Below are positions 36,799 to 49,035 of a DNA stretch of 64,000 nucleotides, one piece after another (position 1 is the stretch's first letter; each line of letters begins with the position of its first letter). The notes below the pieces were generated by a model. The model ran no database searches, was not told the origin of the DNA, and worked only from the letters and a program-made list of their open reading frames with translations. Origin of the DNA: Gnetum montanum (taxonomy: Eukaryota > Streptophyta > Gnetopsida > Gnetales > Gnetaceae); NCBI GenBank assembly GCA_015680685.1, contig MNCI01009529.1:64001-128000 (forward strand), written 5' to 3'. The translations under genes and the position numbers were made by a program.

Positions 36799-38736
36799 CC
36801 TGGGTCACGACACGAAACTGACACCCACATTACGGTCTGCTAGGACCATAAACTAGCTCTTCCATCGTCTGCTACGATGTAAAACTAGCACCCTTAACTG
36901 TGCCCAGACTTTAAACCAGGACCATGGTCTGTTGGGACTTAAAACCAGCAACAACGGTCTACTAGGACTTAAAACTAGAATTTGCCAACAAATCCATGAA
37001 ACAAGCAGGCCTGATAATTCTTATATGACATTCCTATCAGATAGAATGGGTAGGGTGTTGGAATAGATGTAACGCCACTACCCTCCTGGCATCCTACTGA
37101 TTCCTTGGATATGCCGAAAGGCATACTACTGATCCCTCAGAGATGCTGCTACGACAACCACTCTATAGTTGCAACTCCTAGGGTCAGCTTCGCCACCCGA
37201 AGCCCCAAGGAAACTATGGTTACCCATAACCTTGGTTGCCTCTAGTTGTCACTGCCACTAGACCCTGACTTAGTAGATTCATATGATTAGCTCTTTGACT
37301 AGTCAGATGGATAAGATGAATTTGGCTCTTGACGGAGAATTCTTGAGCCATGGTGTCAACAAAGGGACAAATGCCTCTTGCTAGGGTTCCTTCTTCATGG
37401 CCTACGCTCTCTTTTTCACTTCAGATAGCACTTGTTTCAATAGCCTCCCCAGCTATTAGGACAATTGCTTTTATTCTTTGTTCTTTGTTACATTTTGCAG
37501 GTTACTTGCTACGATAACATTGTTCAAAAATGCATTCACTAGGAGGGCGAGGCGTCACAGCATTCTAAGATGGTTGCTCAAACTAGCCTAACTACTTGGG
37601 AGTGCAGACCCTACCTTTCCCCCCTATTTGTACAGAATGTGAGTGTACAAGAAGTCTTTCACACATGAATAACAATCATGTCCATGAACTAGCGTAACGC
37701 AACTCGCCTCATGGAATGCATCTGCATAAAAAAAATGAGCAAAGCTAGGCAAAATGGATGAAACACAACTCGTCCAGGCCATACAAGTGTAATGCAACTC
37801 GTCCAGGCAAGCCCTACATATAAAATACAGGTGGTAGCAGTCATCATGCCATGATATGCTTCCCAGTGTATGACAGCATAGTCACAGGATAGTTTATTCA
37901 GCACAAGAGACAAGGCTAAATGAATTATCTTCTTAAAGGGTGGTTACGCTATACTACACTTTAGAGCGTAGCGCCATAAGCTCTAGCTACAGCACATCAG
38001 GTCAACAGTATTTTGTGAGCCCAGGACACGCATCATCTCACATTCTTCTCCTAACCCTAATCTTATAAATACCCCGGTAGACAACGCTCAAAGGGTTGGC
38101 AATTTCTGATATTTTTGGAAAAAAATTGGCAAGACGACGACAAAGAGTTGGCAATAGAAGAGCATCGACGATGACAGAGAGAGGCTTTTGACCAGAGACT
38201 TCAAGCTAGTAGACACTTTGCTTTGAGTTTGACTCCCTTGCGTCCAGATTGGCTAGAACAAGGTAGATTGGCCTTTGCTTATTTAATCTCTAATTAGCTT
38301 CTTGTTGGTGGTGGACACTTCGTCCAAACCAAAGTCTGTTTGTAAATCCCGTTGTATTCATCATATTTATCTTTAAGGTGGATCCTAGATCTTAGGATCA
38401 TGCATGTTCCAAATTCAATTCATTGCATCCTATTTACATTGAATTATATAATCATTTTGCATAATTTACATCGCCTTCATTGCCTTCAAGATTCGATCTT
38501 GAAGCAGATCTCATTTTCTCGTAAATCAAAAATATATTTTCATATCAAATCATCACCTCGTTATATGATCGTTGAAAAATTTACTGACTAAGTAAGTCCC
38601 TATCTGATCAACAAGATCGTTTAGGGCACATCAGATTCATTTTCTCCAGCATGGCCCTCATGCAGATTCGGGGTTAAAACTATGTACACGGAAATCCCCT
38701 CGGTGTTTCCAGCAACCGACGTTTTCTGTTGTTACA
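36799..38736 (+). mobile_element. Element A, right part
   Basis: Resumes the post-integrase array (36799-37010; units such as GTCTGCTAGGACCATAAACT), then a 3' untranslated region conserved with B (CATCCTACTGATTCC near 37090; GGTTACTTGCTACGATAAC near 37500), then the LTR. No gene seen in 37011-37920. Confidence 0.75.
37920..38736 (+). repeat. 3' LTR of element A (5' boundary uncertain)
   Basis: Ends GACGTTTTCTGTTGTTACA at 38736 like the B LTR. TATA region CTTATAAATACCCCGGTAGAC near 38071-38091 matches B, followed by the shared GGGTTGGCAA. Similarity with the B LTR is clear from about 38000 onward; the TG start and the PPT are not recognisable, so the upstream part is deleted or replaced. Confidence 0.7.
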
Positions 38737-39151
38737 CTTACCATTGGCCTTTTTGCACTTAACATCTTGCACATTTGGCATTCTACTTTTGTGCTTAGCA
38801 ATCTTTTTTAAAATTTCTCAAAATTTTTCTAACTTTGGGTGATGCAGCATGATATTTGAAAAAATTCTAACTAGCTACTATGCTCCCTAGGGAGCATAGC
38901 CAAAAAATCACCAAATTTTTCTAATTGTTGGCTATGCTCCCTAGAGGAGGGTGGCATGGCCCCAAAATAAGTGAAAAATTAACAAGAAAAAAAATTGTAA
39001 CTGTTGGGAGCATAGGATCCCATTGTAACTAGAAACACTTATTGGCTATGCTTCTTTGGAAGTGTAGTCATGAGCACTTAAGCCTTCATTGTCACGTCTT
39101 CTTCACTATGCCACCTAGTGTTGTCATGGGCTAATAATATATGTTGGGATA
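38737..39151. other. Unassigned spacer between the two element stacks
   Basis: No coding sequence. AT-rich, with several copies of CTATGCTCCCTAG(A/G) and a perfect 22-bp palindrome at 38878-38899 (half-site CTATGCTCCCT). Possibly the sequence into which A and H inserted, or another repeat. Confidence 0.5.
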
Positions 39152-40694
39152 TGTAGCGACCGAAAATGTTAGTGGCTGGAAACACCGAGAGGTTGCTAGG
39201 CAAACAGTTTAACCCTGGATCCGTGTGAGGGCTATGCTGGATAAAACAGAAATGGGAAGCCCTGAACGGTTTGGTCGATCAGACAGGGACTTAATCGGTG
39301 TAACTTAACCTTTCGTAAATGTTATTTTAGAAGTTAAATGCGCAAGGTATAACCGATGATTAATAAATGCAAGAATGCAGAAAATAATGCTAGACAGTGA
39401 TAATAATAATGAAATAATAGAATGAGCTAGGGTAAGGAAATGCACTACTGCAAAATCACGGGTTCGATTCTCTTCCTTGTTTGAAGTGTATGAAGAGTTA
39501 CACAACGCTGGAAGCACATAGAGAGTTCAAGAATGATCAAAACACTAAAAATGTGCTAGCTATGCTTTTGAGTGTGAACTTAAAAGCCAATCATACAAAG
39601 AAGCTCATGCAAAGAGCTAATGCCAAATGCCAACACAAGATGCCAACTCAAAATTGTCAACAAAACAATTTTCCAATTGCCAAAATTTGCCACAAAAAAA
39701 ATGCCAACAATGCTCAAAATTTCCAACCCTTTGAGCATTCCTTGTTAGGGTATTTATAAGGCCAGGAGTAGGCAAGAGATGTGGTTTAGATGCCATGTAT
39801 CCTGGACCCATGAAATGCTGATGTGCCCCTACTACATGGATGTGCAAAACTGGTTGTGAAGTTGCTACGCTGCGATAATGTTGTCGAAACTAGAGGTGCT
39901 GGAATCAAATGCGCCAATAATGCAAGCAAGAAATGAAGCACAGTGACGTAGTGTATCTGCTTGCTATGCTGTGCTACACTATGTAGCATAGCACGTTGTC
40001 GTAGCATAACTACTTTGCTACGCTATGTAGCGTAGCACAGCGTAGCCACCAGGTTGAAGAAAAAACTTGCATTGAATTCACTAGCTTTTTGCTGAAAGCC
40101 TTAGCGTATGTGGGGTTAACTTTTGAAGCATTTTGTTGATCTACATTCTTTACTATGCTATGCTACGCTACGTAGCATAGCAGCCAATGTAACTTGAATT
40201 TCTATTAAAATTACGACAAGAAAACTCTGCTTGCTTTGCCCTTGCTATGTTGTGCTACGCTATGTAGTGTAGCATAGTGTAGCACCTTGTGTTGGTTGAA
40301 TTCTGATTTTATCCTCGTGCGATCATCTTGCTAAAGCTTGTAATCAGACATTTGTTTGATTTTTTGAAGGCCTGCTACACTGTGTAGCATAGTGTAGCGT
40401 AGCAGACTTATCGACTAGAAAATTTGCTGAACTATTTAGCCCACCTTGAGCACCATTAACAACCCCTAGCATAGTTTCTAGTTAGATTGACAGTTGGATG
40501 AATTATCTAAATGGGCAGGCCAGAGAGTCCATCGGGCTTGTCAGCTCTAGAGATAGAAAACTTGCCAGACTGTAGTCTAAACTTAGTGGATTCATTTCCT
40601 ACCAAACGGTCATGAGGCTACACTTGTGGAAATGTCCATCTTAGTTCCAAGACCCTGGTGAAGCAAGAGTGCCTCAAAATTTTATAGTGTTTCA
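39152..40694 (-). repeat. 3' LTR of element H
   Basis: 1543 bp. Its minus-strand end TTTTCGGTCGCTACA (plus TGTAGCGACC at 39152) and the block CTCGGTGTTTCCAGCCAC match the ends of the A and B LTRs; it starts TGAAACACTATAAA at 40694. U3 carries a cluster of TGCTACGCTA/TAGCGTAGCA palindromes at about 39950-40410. Mutated copies of the TG/CA ends are absent, so boundaries are firm. Confidence 0.85.
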
Positions 40695-40763
40695 ATGGCC
40701 CCTCTTTGTCGATGGTTGGAGAATGGGCCTAACAGACATCAACAAAGAATACGAAACACCACG
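40686..40763 (-). promoter_or_regulatory. Polypurine tract and PPT/LTR hairpin, element H
   Basis: Minus-strand ACAAAGAGGGGCCAT-like tract (CGACAAAGAGGGGCCAT) next to the LTR start. Arms 40686-40711 and 40739-40763 pair, as in B, D, F1 and F2. Confidence 0.65.
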
Positions 40764-41800
40764 ATAGATAGAACGTTAACATTGCTCTTTATTATTCATT
40801 GAGACGTTGCTTAACTATACTTGAGAGTGCTAGGGTTATCATGTAGAGGAAGTGAAAAGGATGGATCTGCGAGGACAGTTTCAGGAGGGGGAAAGATGTA
40901 GCAATGTGGTCCCTTGTTGGAGTGCTTGTGAGGAAGTCGATATGCATGGACATCTTTCTCTTGCAGACGTCTGACATCTCATTGGAATGCTTAGATATGA
41001 TCATCATGAAACAACTAATGTGGCATTTGTTTTGGACACACATTTTTTATGAGCTTTTTCTCTTCTATGCTTTTCTTTTTGTGAGCTTTTTCTCTTCTAC
41101 GCTTTTCTCTTGTTGTTTTTCCATGTTCATTTGCAAACAACCTTGTTGTTGGAGGACAGGTGTCTCCTTCCCAGGATGAGTTGCGTTACATCCACGTGGG
41201 GCTTTAAGCTACCTACAGATGCTTCCCATACGGCGAATTGCATTACGCACATCATGGACTTTGTGTTTGAGCATATGGGAGGGCTTTACATGCATCGGGA
41301 AAGTTCGTAAAAGGCAATGTAAGAAGGAGAATTGTAGGTTTATGAAACAAGGTAAAGGAGGTTAAAGGAGAGGATAGGATGTGCACTCCCAAGTAGGCAA
41401 GATAGTCGGGATGACCACCTTAGAACGTTGTAGTGTCCTACTGCCTTGGAGAAATGCACCTTTGACTGACGTCTTTTGAGCTTGGGTGCTGGTTGGGACC
41501 AAAGGATAGCAACATTGTGGCTGGGCCACAATAGTGCTAGGACTCCAGCAGCAGGTGCTAACCATGGAAGCTATTGCCTAGGTGAAGGGCCATGGTAGTG
41601 GTAGCTCTGAAAGGTTAGCAAGATGTCATACGAAATATTCAAAGGATCAACAAGATGCCAGAGGCAATGACATTGCATATATTCTAGAGGGTGTTTTCTT
41701 GGCGTCGTGAACTACATTCTGGAACTGCAACATCCCATCCCATGTCGACATTGTACATGCTCGCTTGTTTGTAGAGTGATGGATGCATGCTAAGGATGTG
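40764..41800 (-). other. 3' untranslated region of element H
   Basis: No conserved protein; short open frames on both strands are unsupported. It differs more from the other elements than pol does. Confidence 0.5.
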
Positions 41801-42337
41801 CTGCAAACCTAGTTTAAGGTCCTGGTAGACCATCTAATGTGCTGGTTTAAGGTCTCAGTAGACTGTGGTGCACTAGTTTAAGGTCCTAGTAGATCACTGT
41901 GCTAATTTAAGATCCTAGCAGAACGCTATGCTAGTTTATTATCGTAGTGGATGGTCACTATGCTAGTTTAAGGTCCTAGTAGACCGCTGTGCTGGTTTAA
42001 GGTTCCAGTAGACTGCAGTGCTAGTTTAAGGTGCTAGCAGACCACTGTGCTGGTTTAAGGTCCCGATAGACCACTATGCTAGTTTATCATTATAGTGGAT
42101 GATGGATCGGCCAGTTCAAAGTCGTAGTGGACTGTTTGTGCCAGTTTAATGTTGTAGCAGACGTGCTTTGCCAGTTTTACATCATGGCATACAGTTTGTG
42201 CTAGTTTATTGTCATAGTGGACTGCCTTTGCCAATTTTACATCCTAGCAGATGAGCTTTGCCAATTTTATGTTGTAGCAAAGGTTGGTTTACTAATTTTA
42301 TATCATAGTAGATGATGGTGGTTACCTTGCTCATGCG
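41801..42337 (-). repeat. Post-integrase tandem repeat array, element H
   Basis: About 14 units of 30-40 bp, plus strand GCTAGTTTAAGGTCCTAGTAG then ACC(G/A)CTGTG in the first part, changing to GCCAGTTTTACATCATAGCAG-like units near integrase. Same position and core as the arrays in A, B, F1 and F2. Confidence 0.75.
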
Positions 42338-45300
42338 TCAAATGTAGTATGGCTTGAGATATGAATGATTCATAGGATTTGCGAACTCATTTTCATCCAT
42401 GTTTGCCAGCTTGAAGGCTCCATTCCCATAGGATTTTGTGACCACAAATGGACCTTCGTAGTTTGATGAGAATTTGTTCACGTGTTCATGGAAAGCCTTG
42501 AGAATGAGATCCCCCTTCTTTACTGGCCATTGATGTGGGTTTGCATGATGCCTCTACCATTGCTTATTTTGATATTGCTCTATGTGATCAAGTATATGTG
42601 TGTGCTCCTCCTCTATTGAGTCGAGGTTGATGATTCTCGACTCGTTGTTCTGGGCTTCACTCACGACATTTGACAGGATCATTCAAAGTGATGGTACCTG
42701 CAGCTCAAGAGGTAACATCGCTTCAGATTCGTAAACAAGACTACAAGGAGTCTTACCTGTTGTAGTCCTACATGTCGTCCTATAAGCCCAAAGCACATAG
42801 AGGATTTGCTCGTGCCATTGCCTCTTGCTATTGTTAAGCATTTTCTTGAGCAAGTTGATGATGGCTTTGTTTGTAGCTTTCACCTATCCGTTTGCCTACA
42901 GGTAGTATGGTGAGGAGAACAATTTCCTAATGCCAAGGTTGCTACAGAAGGTTTTTGTTTCCACACTACTAAATTGTTGTTAGTCACAATCATCATGGGA
43001 AGCCCAAACCTTCATCACGATGTTATCTAATATGAAGTGAAAAACCTACTGAGATGTAATCTTCCATAGGGGAATAGCCTCCACCCACTTTGTAAAGTAC
43101 TCAGTGGCGGTGATGGTGAAGCTATGTCCTGCGGAAGACTTAGGCATGATCGGTCCTATGATGTCTAGTCCCCATTGTTGGAATGGCCATGTGATCTATG
43201 TCGAATGCAATTCTATAGGTGAAACATGTATGAGATTTGTGTATCATTGGCACGTGTCACAAGTCTTGACTTTGGCTAGGCAATCACACTCCATGTGAGG
43301 CCAGTAGTACCCTAGGCGTCTAATTTTTGTTACCATGGTCCTAGGTGCTATGTGTCCACCACACAATCCCTTGTGTACTCCATTAATGACCTTCTACACT
43401 TGCTCCTCGTTTATGCATGCCAACAATATCCCATCAAAGGAGCGTTTGCACAAGGTGTTGTCTCCCATGAGAACATAATGCCGAGCACGCTTACGGATCT
43501 CATCCCTCTGGGTAGATGTCAATCTGCATGGGGGCTTGCCATGTTGCAGGTAGGCTTTAATGTTGGCGTACCACTCCTGGGTATCCATAGTGCTAATAGA
43601 GTCTATGTGTTCTACTTGAGTAATAGGCTTTGTACACTTGGTAATCGAAGTGGATAAACATATGAACAGGTGTTGTGGCACATTCAATGCTAGAGTGGCC
43701 AGGGCGTCTGCTATGGTGTTTTCATTATGTAGCACATGTTGAACATTCGTTGTTGCAAATTGTTTAAGCAAACTTTTTGCCAGGTCACAATAGGGTTACA
43801 AGTGAGTAGCTTTGTAGCCATAGACCTTAGTGATCTAATTCACAACAAGTTGTGAATCACCTCAAATCGCTAGATGTTGAATCTTTAGTGCTTGGATTGC
43901 TAAGAAGTCCCTGAGTAGTCCTTTGTACTTTGCCACATTATTCGTACAAACGAATGCAAACTGATAAGCAAACAGTTGGATATCCCTTGAGTGAAAAGTA
44001 ATGACAGCTGCTGCGCTACCACCACGTGTAGTCGAGGCATTGTCAAAGTGTAAAGTAGCTTCGAGATGAGATGGGATGACATTGATTGTGCTAATGTGCT
44101 CGTCAGGGAATTCAGGTTCTATGATTGCTCGATCGTCGACGAGTGAGGTTGTAAGCTACGTAGCTATAGCTTGACCTTTCATTGATGATTGACTCACATA
44201 ATGCAAATTTGTTATGGCTTTCCACCAGGCTATCCTGCTGCTTTCGTACAGATTGTTCATGATAGCCTAGAGGACATTGCTTTTACAAATGATGTTGACT
44301 TTTCTATAGAATAGGTAATGCCTCCACTTTTTTAATGCAAACACTAGGGCAAGGAAATTTCTCTCCCCCTCATTGTATTTTGCCTCGTATGCTATCAATG
44401 CATGACTTAAGTAATACACTGGGATCTTAGAGCTGTCATCTCGCTTCTGACATAATAGTGCCACGATAGACGTGTCTGAGGTGGCAAGGTAGATGTAGAA
44501 AGGCTTATCCCTCTGCGGTGGATAAACAGTTGGGAGGTGTAAAAACTCTTTCTTTAGATCATCAAAGGCTTGTTGACATTGTCTTATCTATTTGAAGTTA
44601 ATCCCCTTTTTTAGTAAGTGTTGCTATAAACCTTTTGATGAACTGTACCCTACCTTGCAACCTACACAATTATTTAAGGTTTGTAGCTGGTGCTAGATTA
44701 ACGATGGCCTTAACTTTGTCAGGGTCCACTTGTATTCTAGCCTCTAATACTACAAACCCTAACATGCATTTGGTTCTCACCTCGAAGACACACTTTTTTG
44801 GGTTGAGGCATAAATCATGCATCTAGAAACATTTGAGGACTACACCTAGATCATTGGGATGATTAGTAGCCTCTTTAGATTTGACCACTATGTCATCCAC
44901 TTAGTCATTAAGTGTTTCTAGGATGTAGTCACTAAAGATGTATGTCATGGCTCTTTGGTAGGTTGCTCCAGCATTCTTGAGCCCAAAAGGCATCATGGTG
45001 TACTAAAAAGTACCCCATGGGGTCATAAAAGTTGTTAATTGATGCTCTAGGTTGATACGAATTTGGTTGTAGTCGAAGAAACCATCCATGAAGGATAATA
45101 GAGCATAACCAGCCATAGTGTTGATGAGTTGATTAATACTCAGCAATGGAAGTCATCCTTGATTGTTGCTTTGTTTAGATCCTGGAAGTCTATATAGATT
45201 CGTATTCATCTCATTTTCTTATAAACAACAATAATGTTCAACACCCATTCTGAGTAGTCAACTGCCCAGATGAAACCAACTTGATATAGCTTGGTGATTT

Positions 45301-45769
45301 CATCCCGTACGGCTAGTGCGATCTCTAGTTTAACCTTGCGAGCCTTTTGCTTAACTACCTTCATTCACAAGTCAAAGATAATTTGTGATGTATAAACCCC
45401 AAATCTAAACCTGACATGTTGTTATAAGACCACGTGAATACTTCAATGTTTTCCTACAGTATCTTGGATACGTCTTTCTATGTTTGCGAATTTAGGAGGG
45501 AGCTAAGTTTTAATGTTTTTACTTCCCCCTGGATGTAGTCATAGGCGTTTTGATGAGAGGGTCCTCAGTTACATCCCCAACCTCTAGATCTAAGGCTTGG
45601 ACCAGATGTTCAGGCTAGTCTGGGGATGTTTCTAAGGATGCTACTGTGCTATCTACGAATGATTCCCAGTCTATTGACTCTGGGTTCAGTTGTCTTGTGA
45701 ACTCATCGTGTGGACCTGTCAAAGCTAGAGGTGAAGAAAGATCATGATGTATTGCCATTCTTGCTCAAC
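42338..45769 (-). pseudogene. pol (RT - RNase H - archaeal-like RNase H - integrase), element H
   Basis: Minus strand. N-terminal linker 45757-45400 (opens MAIHHD), RT about 45360-44640 with the catalytic motif as stop-VDD (Tyr codon now TAA, near 44905), conventional RNase H about 44620-44200 (ALLCQKRDD, VYYLSHAL), archaeal-like RNase H about 44100-43700 (CTNNVAKY), integrase zinc domain 43440-43230, core about 43190-42870 and C-terminal domain ending TGA at 42338. Many stops in RT and integrase core. Dead copy. Confidence 0.8.
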
Positions 45770-46300
45770 CTACCATAATGAGATAAATGTGAAGTCAAGT
45801 AATACTTGTTTGTGGCAACAATGCATAGAAAACATTTGCAAATCAATAATGAAATATTGACAGTTGAAATAATTGTAAATTATGATACAAAATTTGTAGT
45901 CTACCAATTTAAGGTTGTAGCAAACTATCTGAATGCAAAGGTATAAAATTGCTAGTTTAAGATCTTTGTGGACCACTAACTTGGTTGAGTTTATAAGTTA
46001 AGAGTATAGTTTAAGGTCTTCACAGACTGCTAACGGGTTATGTCAAAATTGTTAGTTTAAGGTCTTTGCAGACCGCTAACAAGTTATGTTTGTAAATCGA
46101 AAGTATTAGTTTAAGGTCTTTGAGGACCGCTTCTGAGTTGAAATTGTGAATCAAAATTGCTAGTTTAAGGTCTTTGCAGACTACTAATGAGTTATTCTTG
46201 TGAAGGTAAGTATTAGTTTAAGGTCTTTGCGGACCACTAACAGGCTATTCTTGCGAAGGAAAATGACTAATTTAAGGTGGATCGAGGCTTTTGGTCGGGC
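45770..46300 (-). repeat. Acceptor-like site and repeat array between RT and antisense promoter, element H
   Basis: At 45770-45780 the minus strand reads TTATGGTAG just before the RT exon (45769), the fourth case of the conserved acceptor-like site. 45895-46275 holds about nine units of GTTTAAGGTCTTTGCAGACC (plus strand), the protease/antisense-side array. Confidence 0.6.
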
Positions 46301-46414
46301 CCACCTGACATGATGCAAACAGTGCTGCTACGCTATGTAGGGAGTGCTACACTGTACGAAACATCCCACATTAATCAGGGTGAGAAAATGGCAAGTTCCT
46401 TTTCACCGTATTGG

Positions 46415-46425
46415 CTATAAATAGG
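46415..46425 (+). promoter_or_regulatory. TATA box of antisense gene, element H
   Basis: CTATAAATAGG followed by a short leader and ATG at 46558 (about 135 bp). It is the clearest TATA box among the four copies. A GCTACGCTATGTAG motif typical of the H LTR lies 90 bp upstream (46327-46340). Confidence 0.6.
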
Positions 46426-46557
46426 GGCTTACCCCTAGTAAACTTGTCATTTTCACCATAAGAGTGCATAGTCCATCTTTAGAGCGTAGAGTGATTGTGC
46501 TAATAAAGAGAAAGGCGGTTTAGTGTAGCAACTAAGAAGGAATCTACACCCGAGATG

Positions 46558-46592
46558 ATGGCACCCAAGAGAGAACACAAACACCTAGCGCT
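46558..46592 (+). pseudogene. Antisense gene exon 1 fragment, element H (interrupted by F1)
   Basis: ATG plus 10 complete codons (MAPKREHKHLA-like), matching MAPKIKRKNAKL (B) and MAPKTKCKHAKL (A). A second ATG lies directly upstream at 46555. The exon is 119 nt in A and B; only 35 nt remain before the F1 LTR. The remainder should be found on the far side of the F1/F2/G insertions. This fragment shows that H also carried the gene on the strand opposite to pol. Confidence 0.7.
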
Positions 46593-47880
46593 TGTACTAT
46601 TTGAAATCGTCGGTGCATGGTTGGAATGAAACGAACACCGAGAGATCCACAGACAGGCACTAAAGACCCTACCTTCACTTGAGGGTGAGCTGGAATTGAT
46701 GAAGGGAGAGTACCTTGGGTGGTCCGCATGCAGATCAGACAAGGATTTCCCCAACATATACCAATGTGTAATACGTTGGGTTATGTGTAAACAGCGTAAT
46801 AAATGTAAACTAGAACGTGAAACGTGCAGGGATGTAAACGAAAGATAGAAAAGAATGAATGAAAACTGTAACAAATCTTAGCCAAAAATGCAGCAATATT
46901 ATTGCATGATGAAAATTACAATGCACCAGTCTAAAAGCAGTTGTGGATCTGACACAAAGTGGATGAAGAGCCCCGGTGGACACAGAGGGATGATGGTTAG
47001 CTAGTTTAAATTGCAGGCACAGTGTGAAGGCTGTATATTCAGTGTATAGGGTAAAATTCTAGAATATGGGATTCCTCTCTAATTTTCTAAGTGCCTTTAG
47101 GTTCTTTTTTTTTTCGTTTGCCCAAATCTCCAACCCTAATCTAGTGAAAAATTGGGGTTTTTATGAGGTTTTTGGGCGTTGGCTTTGGATCTGGAAGGTT
47201 ATGAATGGCTGTGGGATGCTGGAATTTCAGATTGGGTGACATGTGGAGCATTGACTGAGTGTGAAAGAATGAAATTTTACAAGTGTACAGTGTGAACCAT
47301 GCTAGCGTGTACACACTAGGCGTATACGCTCCACATGCTGGACAATGTGTGGGCAAGCATGAAGAATTTCTGACCAAATTTTGAACTGTGGAGCTAGTTT
47401 TGCACATGGATCTGGATGTCTGATGTCCCAAGGATGCTGCCTGTCGAAATTGGGCTCATTTGGACTCAATCTGTCATGGTTTTGGAAGGCTCTGATTAGT
47501 GTACGCTAGGCTACATGTTGGGCGTACAAGCTGGGCATGCAGGATGTACATGCTCAGCATGTGAATCTCCAAAGTGCATGATTTCAAGGTCAAAACTTGG
47601 TTCTCTTGAGCCCATGATAACACCTAACGATTGCCCTATCTATGAGAGTTGAGGCCTTGTGAAAATCTTGCTCTGAAGTGCCTGTTTTGGGTAGTCTTTG
47701 AAGTCACATGCTAGGCGTGCACGCTGCATACTCAGTGAAAACCAAGTATTTTGAGCTCCAAATTTGCCATGTTTGATGCTAGATGTCACCATAGTCTTCT
47801 ATGGATCCCAAGGAGAGCATCACAATTCTAGCTCGATTCTTGTTGGAGAAGTACTAAGCTCAGAATTTTGTGGTGTTTCA
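46593..47880 (-). repeat. 3' LTR of element F1
   Basis: 1288 bp; starts TGAAACACCACAAAATTC at 47880 and ends ...AGTACA at 46593 (plus strand TGTACTATTTG). Same subfamily as the F2 and G LTRs, but with few GCGTATACGC copies. TATA region on the minus strand near 47150-47170. Confidence 0.83.
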
Positions 47881-47950
47881 TTGGCCCCTCTTTGTTGACA
47901 CTTGGAGGAATCAATCCGAGAAGAGTCGACAAAGAAGTACAAAACACCAC
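47871..47950 (-). promoter_or_regulatory. Polypurine tract and PPT/LTR hairpin, element F1
   Basis: Minus-strand CAACAAAGAGGGGCCAA before the LTR. Arm 47871-47899 pairs with 47925-47950 (GTCGACAAAGAAGTACAAAA then CACCAC). Confidence 0.65.
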
Positions 47951-49035
47951 AAGCAACTTGGTAGAAATATTGTCCTTTGGCACTTGGCCAGATTTCATCG
48001 CACTGTGTTTAGTAGTACATGTGATTGAGGAAATGAAATTTGTAGTTGGATAGGGAGATGGAAATCGTGGGGATGGGGGACTGATCAAGGGATTATGCAG
48101 GGTGAAGGGGATTCTCTGATGTATGTACAGGTTATGGTGATCCTTGTCAATAGCCATTTTCTAGCAGAATTGGAACCAAGACATGAAATGTACATCCTTT
48201 GATGAAACAAGACTCTCGTTTAGTATTTAAGAGGACTTGTTGGCATCACCAAAGCCACGTGATGATGTGTTACGTTCTTTGGAGGAACATGGCCTTTGTT
48301 TAGTGTTAAAGGAAACCTGTTGGTAGAGAGCTAAAGCCACACAACGAGATGTTACTTGAGCATTTGAGACATGAGTATTTGCTTCCAAGACAATGACCTT
48401 CCCGCCTGGGGCTTGTATGGGGAGTGCTGAGAGCCTTGTGTTTCTTTTTGGCTTTTTTTGCTCTTTGCTCTTTGTTCTTTTGCTCTTTTGCTCTTTTGTT
48501 CTTTTGTTGTTTTTTCTTTTTTTTCTATCATTCCTTTTTGTTTCTTTACATATATATTTTGTGAAAAGCTTTGTTTTGATCTTGTACTCATGCTCAAGTG
48601 CCATGTTGTGTGTTGCAACTGCTTAAAAGTGTTGTAGTGTGCAATGGTGTGCTCAAAGTTTTGGGTGTACTAGGTGTATCAGGGGTGTAGCTGAGTAGAG
48701 TATGTTGAGGAAATAGATGGGAAATGTAACGGGAAATGGGGATTTACTAGTGAATGGCTTGATTAACTTGGTTACGTGTGTTAGGAACAATATGGTACCT
48801 TCCTGCTGTGATGAAGTGCGTTCTCGTACGAACACCACTGAGTGTCATCCTGCAAACACAACTCCAAGAGGACAAGAAAACCATGAGTGAGTGAGTAATA
48901 GATTTGAATAGCAACTGATGAAACAAAAACACTAGATGAGATTTTAGGCACTAAATATGCACAGTAGCAATGTTGTGAAGATTAACTGATGATGAGTGAG
49001 GTAGCGGATGGAGTTTGAATGCAACAACAGATCGA
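47951..49035 (-). other. 3' untranslated region of element F1
   Basis: No gene. Shares with D and F2 the blocks CAAAGCCACGTGATGATGTG and a T/CT-rich tract (48440-48560, TTTTGCTCTTTTGCTC repeats). Colinear with F2 52861-53820. Confidence 0.6.

Larger units (their letters stand above)
39152..46592 (-). mobile_element. Element H (visible part), minus-strand Tat-like retrotransposon
   Basis: From the left: 3' LTR (39152-40694), PPT, 3' untranslated region and repeats, integrase to RT (45769-42338), acceptor-like site, repeat array, then the promoter and first 35 nt of the antisense gene, where F1 is inserted at 46593. The rest (gag, protease, 5' LTR) should lie beyond the window. Confidence 0.82.
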
